Shown here: positions 17,067-26,100 of the stretch, piece by piece | Numbering within the stretch: the stretch's first letter is position 1 | Layout of the letters: each line of letters begins with the position of its first letter | Assembly (NCBI GenBank): GCA_965212165.1 | Contig: OZ243096.1 | Span: 434,001 to 498,000 of the forward strand | Source: RHLJ01 sp965212165 | GTDB taxonomy: Bacteria; Bacteroidota; Rhodothermia; Balneolales; Balneolaceae | Length of the DNA: 64,000 bases | Direction of reading: 5' to 3' | The notes under the pieces: generated by a model | What the model was told of the DNA's origin: nothing | The model's input: the letters and a program-made list of their open reading frames with translations, nothing else | Database searches by the model: none | Translations under genes and position numbers: made by a program

Positions 17067-18300
17067 CTAGGCATGTTCCCCAAACTGGTTTGTTTTCTGT
17101 TGATAATGCCGAGCCAATCGAAAATTCATTTGGCTCAGTAGTAATATTGCTTACACACCACTGACTAATGTTTCTATTAAAAACAGTTGCTCCATTAAAC
17201 ATACTACTCATTTCAGTAACTGAAGACACCTCCCATTCACCAATATCTTGATTAAAGGAAGTTGCTCCATTAAACATACCCAGCATATTAGTTACATTAG
17301 AAACATCCCAAGAGCCTATATCTTGATTAAAGGAAGTTGCATCCCAAAACATAGCATTCATACCATTTATATCAGTGACTGAAGACACGTCCCATCTACC
17401 TATATCTTGGTTGAAGGCACTTGCCTTAAAAAACATTCCATATATAATCGTCACACTACTCACATCCCATGAACTAATATCTTGATTGAAGGCGCTGGCT
17501 TCACCAAACATACCACTCATGTTAGTAACGGAAGAAACACCCCATGACCCTATATCTTGATTAAAAGATGTTGCCATCCAAAACATACCCAGCATATCTG
17601 TTACACTTGAAACATCCCAACTGCCAATATCTTGATTGAAAGAACTTGCAGCATTGAACATAGCATTCATATTAGTAACAGAAGAAACATCCCAAGAATT
17701 AATATCTGTATTAAAGGAAGTTGCGAGAACAAACATACCTCTCATTTTAGTAACAGAAGACACATCCCAAGAACCAATATCTTGATTAAAGGATGTTGCC
17801 TTCCAAAACATATTAGTCATATCAGTGACTGAAGACACATCCCAACTACCAATATCTTGATTAAACGAAGTTGCCTCAAAAAACATATACTCCATATCTG
17901 TTACAGAGGATACTTCCCATGAACCAATATCCTGATTAAAATCTCTTGCTCCTTGAAACATTTTATCCATATTGACAACGGAAGACACGTCCCAAGAACC
18001 AATATCCTGATTAAAAGTTCTTTCTAAATAAAACATTTCTGACATATCCGTTATTCCACTAGTACAAGTTGTTGAAGCATTTTCTGGTGTAATTTCATCC
18101 TTTGCCCTTTTTGTATATACTATCCCATTAACCTCCGAAGAGCTGCCAAGTTTTGCTTCTTTACACAGTATTGTTATGCCATTATCAGCGAGTTCAAAGA
18201 CATTATCGTTAGAGGAATTGCTTAGGTTATTATTACAGGCATTCACTAAAATTATAAATGCGAATAATTTGAAGTGTGGACAGCGTTGGAAATTTTCCAT
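17059..18300 (-). CDS. BspA-like (DUF285) repeat lipoprotein, 12 repeats
   Basis: A 413-residue lipoprotein (Cys in LVNACNNN) with a short N-terminal domain (GITILCKEAKLG to TCTSGITD) and then twelve 25-residue repeats (about residues 86-388) of the form M-x-x-MF-x-x-A-[TS]-[SA]-FNQDIGSWDVSSVT-[DN]. This is the DUF285/BspA-type leucine-rich-like repeat found in surface lipoproteins and adhesins. The repeat DNA (17137-18045) has a 75-bp period and is near-identical, so copy number could change by slippage. A three-repeat paralogue with the same ends lies at 19907-20455. The stop codon overlaps recombinase tail 'c'. Confidence 0.88.
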   Translation of the reverse strand: MENFQRCPHFKLFAFIILVNACNNNLSNSSNDNVFELADNGITILCKEAKLGSSSEVNGIVYTKRAKDEITPENASTTCTSGITDMSEMFYLERTFNQDIGSWDVSSVVNMDKMFQGARDFNQDIGSWEVSSVTDMEYMFFEATSFNQDIGSWDVSSVTDMTNMFWKATSFNQDIGSWDVSSVTKMRGMFVLATSFNTDINSWDVSSVTNMNAMFNAASSFNQDIGSWDVSSVTDMLGMFWMATSFNQDIGSWGVSSVTNMSGMFGEASAFNQDISSWDVSSVTIIYGMFFKASAFNQDIGRWDVSSVTDINGMNAMFWDATSFNQDIGSWDVSNVTNMLGMFNGATSFNQDIGEWEVSSVTEMSSMFNGATVFNRNISQWCVSNITTEPNEFSIGSALSTENKPVWGTCLAN

Positions 18301-18393
18301 TTATCATTGAAGTGATATTTATTCAAAAAGTCAATGACACTTTTTACTTTCGATAGGATGTGACTCTCTTCAATAAGCACCACTCAAAACTAT

Positions 18394-18447
18394 GCAGACT
18401 TGTTAAATATGGATATTAGCGAGCAGGTTGGGAAGGCTTTGAGGTAG
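18394..18447 (+). repeat. recombinase tail 'd'
   Basis: GCAGAC then DLLNMDISEQVGKALR and a TAG stop, fully open and nearest the consensus. The similarity to tail 'a' extends about 20 bases to the left (GCACCA-x-TCA-x-AA), so part of the flank is also conserved. It separates the BspA-like gene from the next single gene. Confidence 0.8.
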
Positions 18448-18513
18448 CACAGAGGTAATTTTTTCAAATAGTTTAAACTATTTCAGCAGAAATAAAAAGA
18501 TGTACACATCATA

Positions 18514-18996
18514 TTACTCTGGTCTAAAAAATGGTTTATTTCTCTTTTGTGAAATATGATTTAAACTTATTCCAATCTTAAAGATGTTATAGTTGTCCCG
18601 TAGATATTCATCAAAACCATATGAGTATCCGAGCATAAATCGACCAAGGTATATGTTTGCTCCACCCTCATAAAGTTTACCTTCGTTAAAACTTCCGTCT
18701 CTTAATTCTTCGCCGAATTTATATCCAAATGCCCCTCCTATTGAAATCACATAGGACGTGTTTTCAGTTTCGTAGAATGTAAATGGAATGTACCCCAGAA
18801 TTTTTAACGTTATACGGTCGTCAAAATTTGTTGCAGCTTCGCCACCATAATATAAAAATCTCTCTCCGGTTAGCCCTCCAAATGCAAAGACTTGATTAAG
18901 GTCCTCATATCCAAAATATAGCACCTGCTTCTCTTGCGCTAAGATATTGGTACTAAAAAAATAAATTATAGCAGAACAGATAATGAGTTTATGCAT
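18514..18996 (-). CDS. small exported protein, probable outer-membrane barrel
   Basis: A 160-residue protein with a signal peptide (IIYFFSTNILAQ). The rest alternates polar and aromatic residues with Gly turns (GGAFGYKFGEEL, GGANIYLGRFMLGYSYGF), suggesting a small eight-stranded barrel, although the last residues (KPFFRPE) are not the usual terminal strand. No named family is recognised. It is the only gene between tails 'd' and 'e'. Its stop faces tail 'd' at 67 bases. Confidence 0.6.
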   Translation of the reverse strand: MHKLIICSAIIYFFSTNILAQEKQVLYFGYEDLNQVFAFGGLTGERFLYYGGEAATNFDDRITLKILGYIPFTFYETENTSYVISIGGAFGYKFGEELRDGSFNEGKLYEGGANIYLGRFMLGYSYGFDEYLRDNYNIFKIGISLNHISQKRNKPFFRPE

Positions 18997-19343
18997 GTTG
19001 TCAGTATATGAGAAGTGAATATCTAATTAATGTAAATTTTCAGTCAAATGTGTAGTAAAGAATTGGTTCTTAAATACTTTATGTTTTGCTGAATCTAAAA
19101 ATTCATATCATATTAGGAAAGGAGTACAAATCTATACCGTTCACCGTTGGATGAGACACGCCTCCGTAAGCACTACTCAGCGATATGCGGTTTTTAATTA
19201 TGGATATTAGCAAACAGATTGGGAGTGCCTTCTCAAAGATTTTTACGCTTTTTTAGGATCGATAGAGTTTAGGGAGTGTATCAAAACCTTTTGGACTTTG
19301 AACATTTAATAATTACAATAAAATCAATTAATCAGGTACAGTC
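18997..19343. other. 347-bp stretch with a recombinase remnant
   Basis: Contains recombinase remnant 'e' at 19115-19256. The flanks (18997-19114 and 19257-19343) are AT-rich with no gene I can support. Confidence 0.5.
19115..19256 (+). pseudogene. recombinase 3' remnant / tail 'e'
   Basis: A longer piece of a related recombinase. One frame reads GVQIYTVHRWMRHASVSTTQ then RYA, matching residues 333-355 of the intact enzyme (GVPIYTVQRWLRHADVKTTQ then RYT), including the His and the Tyr nucleophile. A one-base shift then leads into MDISKQIGSAFSK, equivalent to the tail. It is clearly decayed and from a different recombinase allele than the intact gene. Confidence 0.8.
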
Positions 19344-19817
19344 ATGTTTAAAAACAAACAATTATTACTGCTATTTGTAGCAGGATCTATATTCTTTTCA
19401 GCATGTAAGAATAATTCTTCGAGTAGTGAAGATTTAAATCTCCCATTTCCAATTGAGTTTCAAAAAGTTTGGCAACAAAATATCGATGAACTTGAATTGA
19501 GTGGTTTCCATTTTGATGATGCCGATATGTATCTGTGGATATTTGATGACGATCCAGACGGAAAATGTTTCATTAATTTCAAATTTGCTGAATATCTATC
19601 ACATAATGGGAATAACTTCGAGATACTTACTTACTTTGATTTACCACCTGAAACAACGAATGTTCAATTATTTGTCAGTTTAGACACTCTATATTTTGGT
19701 GCTGTTCAAGACACATCTTTTCTCAAGCTTATTGATGCAGGTATTTCAAATAAGGAACTTGTTCCTAATTGTAATAATAAAAGACCTACTCCATATTTGA
19801 AGAATTTTCTTAACTAA
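19344..19817 (+). CDS. hypothetical lipoprotein
   Basis: A 157-residue protein with a lipobox (SIFFSACKNN). The mature part contains acidic stretches (FDDDPDGKC) and predicted strands; two Cys (GKC and VPNC) could form a disulphide. The family is not recognised. It is the only gene between tails 'e' and 'f', and in contrast to its neighbours it runs in the same direction as the tail in front of it. Confidence 0.6.
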   Translation: MFKNKQLLLLFVAGSIFFSACKNNSSSSEDLNLPFPIEFQKVWQQNIDELELSGFHFDDADMYLWIFDDDPDGKCFINFKFAEYLSHNGNNFEILTYFDLPPETTNVQLFVSLDTLYFGAVQDTSFLKLIDAGISNKELVPNCNNKRPTPYLKNFLN

Positions 19818-19849
19818 TTGTATACCCATTTACCGAGGTATTCATCTAC

Positions 19850-19892
19850 TCAAAACTTTATAGCTTTGTTAAGCTTGGATGCTGAAGAATTA
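19850..19892 (+). repeat. possible degenerate recombinase tail 'f'
   Basis: ACTCAAAACTTTATAGCTTT and the next bases align with tail 'd' and its left flank (ACTCAAAACTATGCAGACTT ...), and TTGGATGCTGAAGAA matches ATGGATATTAGCGAG loosely. It lies 15 bases from the stop of the second BspA-like gene, as tail 'c' does for the first, which supports the call. The match is weak by itself. Confidence 0.4.
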
Positions 19893-19906
19893 ATATGAAA
19901 TACCTT

Positions 19907-20455
19907 TTAGTCGGATGGGCAAGTTCCCCAAATTGGATGATTATCGCTTGATAATGCTGAGTTTTCAGAAAACCTATCTGGTGTGGATGTTATCCTATTC
20001 ACACACCAGTTTGATAGGTTCTGATTGAAAGAACTTGTTTCATTAAACATAGCATTCATACTTGTAACGGAAGACACATCCCAAATAGCAATGTTTCGAT
20101 TAAAGGAGCTTGCTTCATTAAACATTAAAGACATATCGGTAACCGATGAGACATCCCATGATCTTATATCTTGATTGAAAGTGGTATTACCTTGAAACAG
20201 TCCGGTCATATCAGTTATCCCACTTGTACATGTAGTAGAAGCATTTTCAGCCGTAATTTGATCTTTGGTTCTTTTCGTATAGATAACACCTTTTATATTG
20301 CCTAAAGTCCCGACTTTAAATTGATTACATACTATCGTAACACCATTCTCAGCTATTGTAAATTCCCATTCAGCAGGTGTACTATCAATCAAGCCGCATG
20401 AACTTGTAACCACTTCAGTGATTAGAAAAAAGATGATTAGTAAATGTAAGCGCAT
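19907..20455 (-). CDS. BspA-like (DUF285) repeat lipoprotein, 3 repeats
   Basis: A 182-residue paralogue of the protein at 17059-18300, with a similar N-terminal domain (ENGVTIVCNQFKVG to TCTSGITD) and C-terminal cap (WGTCPSD), but only three 25-residue repeats instead of twelve. The signal region has a Cys in VVTSSCGL that fits a lipobox. Presumably surface-exposed. The contrast in repeat number suggests expansion or loss since duplication. Confidence 0.82.
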   Translation of the reverse strand: MRLHLLIIFFLITEVVTSSCGLIDSTPAEWEFTIAENGVTIVCNQFKVGTLGNIKGVIYTKRTKDQITAENASTTCTSGITDMTGLFQGNTTFNQDIRSWDVSSVTDMSLMFNEASSFNRNIAIWDVSSVTSMNAMFNETSSFNQNLSNWCVNRITSTPDRFSENSALSSDNHPIWGTCPSD

Positions 20456-20487
20456 TGGGCTATTTCAAAAGATTACAATTATTTTAG

Positions 20488-22164
20488 CTAAAACCTGATA
20501 CCCACCGAATACTTAAGTAATAAATCTGGAACTGCAAGAACAGTAACTCCAACGTCAATATTTTCAAAAATAGTATACTGACGTCCCATTGAAAATGATT
20601 GTGGGATTACTCCATCCAAGTTCGATTTCATGCTTTCATTATCACTTGTAACAATTCCTTCCCCAAATACTACATTTCCACCAAAACGATAGTGAGAATT
20701 CTTGTATCCCGTTAAGCCACCAAAAGTTTGAAAGAGCAAACCATCTATATCTAAAAATAAAAGGCGTAAAGGGAGACTCACAATAAAGTGTGGAACACTA
20801 TTATATCTGTCCCTCATCCTAAAATCAAAGCCAACACCTACACCACTTGTTAGTTCTTTCCCTAATGTTTGATCACCATTTGTAAATGATAATTCGCTAA
20901 AATATCTACTATAGTTTAGTACAAGTGTATGCTGTTTTAAAACAATATCTAATCCAAATGTTAACGATGAGGGTAAATTTAACCTGCCATCATCCACTAA
21001 GGATGAAATATCTCTTTCTGTTGTAAGATTAGGTTTATTTGCTTGCAGACTATCTAATGCTACTTCAATATCTCCACCAAGAATATCATCACCAGAGCCA
21101 ACTAAGAATACAGGTAGGAATGCACTTGCGGTACTATTTTCACTTTTAAGATCGAAGTTTGGAACTTGGTTATATACCATCGATAATCTAAAAGCTTGAT
21201 CGAGCTCGTAATAAGCGCCTAATTTAACTCCATATTCGTTAGCTTGAAAAGTGCCATTCGCATTCATGAAGAATGAATTCGATTCCCCTTCCTGTGTATT
21301 TAAATTTGGATCATCTGGGTTATTGAAATAACGTTCGTCTGCACCACCCACCACAACTAATCCAGATAGATCTGCTTGTAATCTTCTAGTACTATTTACT
21401 TGATATCTGGTAAGAGTACCACCTACTGCAAGTTTCTTTGTCCTTTCATCTATTAACACTGTACCCATGCCTAAAGAAAGAGTACTCATTTGAAAACTCA
21501 TCCTTGTAAGTAATGAAACATTCATTAACACATCAAAACGAATAGCTACTTCATCTGTACCTTGTTCTTGTGCTAGTTTTGCAGATAAGCCAGTCAATCC
21601 GAGATCAAAATCGATAGATGCGGGATAAGAATATGCACCAGCTAGAACTAATTTATCACTAATTGGTGCTGCAAATGCGGCAGAAGTGACATTATTTCTA
21701 AACCCAATATCAAAATCACGAACTTGAGTTGCACTTATATAGGTTTCTGGAAATTGTGTCCAACTATCTTCGTTTGAAAATTCATCGTTTACTGATGATT
21801 CTAACTCATCATTAATGGTACTACTTAAGCTTGAATTGATACCTGAAGTCATCGCTGTTCCGATACCAAATCTGCTATCAAATAAAAATTGTCCTTCTGT
21901 CATAAACCCTAGCATTGCTGGATTCAGATGTATATTTAACGCCCCATTTTTTACTCTTGAACTTATTAATCCACCCATACTACCAGAACCGAGGCTACTT
22001 CCTACGGTATTAATATTTAGACCAAAATTGATATCTAGATATCCACCTCTAAATAAATGCAATTCACTTGGCTCACTTTCCTCTTCGGTTTGCGCAAATA
22101 CAGATATCGATAATGACGTTATAGCCAGTAAAAGAAGAAATATTTTCAATGTTATTTTTCTCAT
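20488..22164 (-). CDS. predicted outer-membrane beta-barrel protein
   Basis: A 558-residue protein with a signal peptide ending SVFAQ. After an N-terminal section typical of PorV/FadL-like or DUF5723-like proteins (YLDINFGLNINTVGSSLGSG; NIHLNPAMLGFMTEG) it consists of alternating amphipathic strands and ends with an aromatic residue (LLKYSVGIRF), the outer-membrane insertion signal. The gene is the third in a minus-strand operon, 8 bases after the PorV/PorQ-like gene and two genes after the giant repeat protein. A role in displaying or exporting that protein is inferred from context only. Confidence 0.65.
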   Translation of the reverse strand: MRKITLKIFLLLLAITSLSISVFAQTEEESEPSELHLFRGGYLDINFGLNINTVGSSLGSGSMGGLISSRVKNGALNIHLNPAMLGFMTEGQFLFDSRFGIGTAMTSGINSSLSSTINDELESSVNDEFSNEDSWTQFPETYISATQVRDFDIGFRNNVTSAAFAAPISDKLVLAGAYSYPASIDFDLGLTGLSAKLAQEQGTDEVAIRFDVLMNVSLLTRMSFQMSTLSLGMGTVLIDERTKKLAVGGTLTRYQVNSTRRLQADLSGLVVVGGADERYFNNPDDPNLNTQEGESNSFFMNANGTFQANEYGVKLGAYYELDQAFRLSMVYNQVPNFDLKSENSTASAFLPVFLVGSGDDILGGDIEVALDSLQANKPNLTTERDISSLVDDGRLNLPSSLTFGLDIVLKQHTLVLNYSRYFSELSFTNGDQTLGKELTSGVGVGFDFRMRDRYNSVPHFIVSLPLRLLFLDIDGLLFQTFGGLTGYKNSHYRFGGNVVFGEGIVTSDNESMKSNLDGVIPQSFSMGRQYTIFENIDVGVTVLAVPDLLLKYSVGIRF

Positions 22165-22172
22165 TTCAAACC

Positions 22173-23156
22173 CTAAAAGCTAATTGAAAAACTTATTCTT
22201 TGTGAATCCTGAATTGGGTCAATTACATATGCAAAATCTGTTTGTAATCTTATTTTGCCCCCCAAATTAAGATCCAATCCCGTTCCTAGAGTAATGCGAT
22301 CATCATCTAAATCGTTAATGCCTTGTTCAGTTCCAGCACGAAGCATGAGTATATTTACAAGTCTACCTTCAATTCCAACTCGAACCCAATTGGTTCTATC
22401 ATCTGTTAATCCCGGTTGATAATCACCTACTAATAAAATGTTTTTGTTGACGATAAATGAAGATCCAAAAATCACTTCCATAGGTAATCCTTCTTCATAC
22501 TTCCCTCTTGCAGAATAGCCCATATTTCTAGCTTGACTATTCCAGTTTATCGGAGCCCATACATCTCTCATTATTACACCAAACCGGATTTCTTCTGTTG
22601 GATGGATCATTAAACCAAGATCAACACCGTAGCCTGATGCATCTCCATATACTTGCTGACCTAAACCTATTGTGATCTCATTATCATCAAAAACGGTATA
22701 ATCGTCACGGTTCAACGTGTTATTACCAAAACTCGCGTTTCTGTATTTCAAACCGATACCCAAACTTATCATGTTCACTCTAAAACCGTAACCTGCATGT
22801 ACCGAAAGTTCCTGCATTGCGTCATCGCCAGAAGAAATCACTGAAACACCAACTGAATGCCCTTTGATTGGGAGAGGTATCAAGAGAGTTCCATAGTTGT
22901 AGGTAATGAGTCCTAGTTGATCAATTTGTGAAAACCCAGCTTTATATTCTGATGTTTGACTTAATCCTGCCGGATTCCAATAGGTACTGTTTTCGTCATC
23001 TGCCAATCCTACAAATGCGAATCCCATACCAACAGGTCTAGTACCAAACCCAATGTCTACAAATGAGCCTGGAATACCTGACAATTCTTGCGCTCTTGGT
23101 TCTTGCGAGAATCCAAATAAAACAACTAATACTATGAGTACATTTATGTTCTTCAT
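22173..23156 (-). CDS. PorV/PorQ family outer-membrane protein
   Basis: About 327 residues. The N-terminal segment GIPGSFVDIGFGTRPVGMGF followed by AFVGLADDENSTYWNPAGLS is the hallmark of the PorV/PorQ family: 14-stranded FadL-like barrels, of which PorV shuttles T9SS cargo to the sortase. It ends in an aromatic strand (QRISFSISF). A GTG at 23165 would overlap the upstream stop by four bases (GTGA); I prefer the ATG at 23156, which directly starts the signal peptide. Coupled to the giant protein gene, it could be a dedicated partner for it. Confidence 0.8.
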   Translation of the reverse strand: MKNINVLIVLVVLFGFSQEPRAQELSGIPGSFVDIGFGTRPVGMGFAFVGLADDENSTYWNPAGLSQTSEYKAGFSQIDQLGLITYNYGTLLIPLPIKGHSVGVSVISSGDDAMQELSVHAGYGFRVNMISLGIGLKYRNASFGNNTLNRDDYTVFDDNEITIGLGQQVYGDASGYGVDLGLMIHPTEEIRFGVIMRDVWAPINWNSQARNMGYSARGKYEEGLPMEVIFGSSFIVNKNILLVGDYQPGLTDDRTNWVRVGIEGRLVNILMLRAGTEQGINDLDDDRITLGTGLDLNLGGKIRLQTDFAYVIDPIQDSQRISFSISF

Positions 23157-23161
23157 TATCC

Positions 23162-26100
23162 TCACTTGATTAAAATTACTTGTAATAATTTCACAACTTC
23201 ATCCTGCTGATCCTTTGCTTTAATTTGGATCACATATCGTCCATTCCTTGCCATTGTCCCATTATCAGTTCTTCCATCCCATATAATTTCTTTTGTGCTA
23301 CTTGATGAACCATACCTTCCAGGTTGTTGAAGGTCATCCTCTAAAATAGTTTTAACCAACTCCCCTCTTATGTTATAAATTTGAATATTTACTTTTGCTG
23401 GAGGGAATGCAGTATCTAACCAATAACCAATTTTAACTGGATCAATATCTGGTGAGAAAGGACTTGGTAATACAGCGGCATATTTAATACCAAGTGGCTC
23501 ATTCTCTGCTAAAACAGCAAATTGACCAAGTTGACTGATAGAAACAGCACCTGCAGGACTTACCCGCTGTACTTTGGATGTATTATCAAGAATCTCCCAT
23601 TGTAGCGTTGTGAAATTAAACCTACCTATCTCTCGTTGCCCCGTATTTAGTTCAAGAGTTGAGTCTTCTGGAAGTATGAGTTGTGCAGTTTTTTTAAGTT
23701 CACTCCCATTAAAAGAAATAATAAATATTTTCTCTCCTACGGTATAACTTTCGTCAGTTCCTTGTGCAAATACAAATTTTTTGGGAGATGGAGGTGTTGT
23801 CTCACCAAGTGAAATACTGGATGGTATATCAACAGAACCTTCATCCAACGAAACTTCCATACCACTTCCATTAGTAAGTACATAAGCTTCGTCAGGTTCT
23901 ATTCTAGCTGTAAGTTCAACAACGTCAGACACTCCAACAATTTCTGAAATTCTATCTGTCAATTTAACTTTAAATGAGCCAATTATAGTAGAGCTTGAAG
24001 CTTCAAAAATCCCTCTTTCATCAATCGATCCTGCTGTTGAAGGAATAACTTCCCATTCTAAAGATTCTCCTAATATAATATTGCCACCAGAAGTATCAGT
24101 TGCTGAGTAATTAAATAAGGAGCTCGAAATATTAGAGATTTGCTTTGAAGGAATCCCAACTCTTATTTCTTCAAGAGGAATATCCGTAACCTGAACAGTT
24201 AATGTTCTACTTACCACCGAGCCATCTAAACTAGCAGATACCTGAATTTGATAACTGCCTTCTTCTATAGCATCTAGGGTAATAGATGTTTCTTCTTGAT
24301 TTGTTAGAGTTATTCCCGGTTTTTGACCCAATATATTCCAATTAACTGTACCGATCGGAGTGTCGCCTTCAAACCTATCCCCAAGAGATTTATTAATTCC
24401 ATCTCTTACAAATAGCTGTAGTTTATAGGTTTCACCTGCTCGTAAATTTTGGCCACTAATTGTGGGTGTAACTCTGATATTTGTTAGTATACCGCTTGCT
24501 AATGGTACTATTGAAGATTCTTCACTCAAATAAGTGTTTGATCTGTTCAGATCTGCAATAGACGTATAAAAAGTTATTTCTTCAACTGATCCAATAGCTG
24601 GAATATTTGCTCTAAGAGTGTCGCCTACCTTAGCCATTACAACTCGGTTAAACTGATTTTCCGACTTTCTTTTGTAAAACAAGGCGCCTGTTGCATTTTG
24701 GTTATCATAACCTGCCCTATTTATTACATCTACCCGCGTGTCTTTATCTGCCAATATTTGAGAAATCTCTAACTGAGTGTAAGGAAGGAAAATATCTCTG
24801 GCTAATAGAGTCGTATCAGAAGCCAGATCTAATTTTATAGTATTTTGAGGATATAAATATCCTTCTTTAACCACTCCTACTGTATACAACGCTTTTCTTA
24901 GGTTATCTGAAGATTCAAATACTCCATCATTTCCAGTTATTTCATTAACCGATTCCCCTCCTGATATCCCAAAAGTAACTTGAGCACCTGGAATAGGTTC
25001 GACACCATCTGTTACCAATAAATCAATTTTCCCGCTAGGGAGGACTGTTGTTGGAATGTTTACTCGCGTACCGATTTGACTTGCTGTCAGTTTAACCAAG
25101 TAGTTTTTACTGAAAACTCCTTCTGTAATTTTAATTTGATAAACAGTAGTATCGGTAGCTCCAGTTTTTACTGGTAAACTTGGAAATCGATATGCACCAG
25201 ATGCATTGGTTTTTGTAACAATAGAACTTGTAGAGATGGCATTTACTTCAACACCTTCTACTCCTTGGTCTTTAAATGTCACTAAACCTCTTAAGTCTAT
25301 GGATGCTTTAGAAAGTATTATATCATCTACTACTAAATCTTGTCCTGCTGTTATTTCAACATTAACAGTATCTCTGTTGTACCCAGTTTTGGAAGCAATT
25401 ATGGAATATGTTCCTGGTGATAATGACTCAATAGAGTATGTTCCTGAGCTTTTTGAAGTCGTTTGAAATGACTGCCCAGTACTACTTAATACAACGGTTA
25501 TATCTGCTGAACTTAAGTTACTAGTCGTTTCACCATTTACAGATTTTACAGTCCCACTTAGAGCTGAATTATTAGCGCTTAATACAAATGTAGTAGAAAT
25601 AGAGTCGCCAGTTGCTAATGTTATATCCTTTGATTCTGGGCCTATTGTAAAGCCTTCTTTTATAGGTCGTACTAAATAATCGGTTGATGCTAAAATTTTA
25701 TTGAATCTAGCTATTCCCGATTGTCCTGTCTTCTTTGTTAAAATTATGGTTGTATCTGCAGATATGATAGTAACATCTATATTTGAAACACCAGCACCAT
25801 CTACGTCATTAACTATAACATCCAATGTGGCAATATTAGCAATTGTACTAAAATTTGCGGTTTCATTAGTTTCAATTCCTAAAGAAATAGAATTTGAGAT
25901 TGTTGGGTTAAAAGAATACCCCGATCGAACAGGCTCAATTTTGTAGTCTCCCTCTCCAAGAAATTCAAATTTATAATTGCCATCTAAAGCAGATGTTGTA
26001 AGCTGTAAAACTTCGTTTGTAGATGCATTTAATAATTTTACTGTAGCATCACCAATTCCAATATTCCCTGAGATTGTTGATTTTTTTACGATCACTTTCA

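Noticed and set aside
17137..18045. Regular 75-bp repeats that could be mistaken for a CRISPR-like array
   Set aside because: The repeats are in frame and code for DUF285 units; there are no unique spacers.
4635..20455. Prophage or ICE hypothesis for the accessory region
   Set aside because: No capsid, tail, terminase, relaxase, type IV secretion or replication genes; only a recombinase and unrelated cargo.
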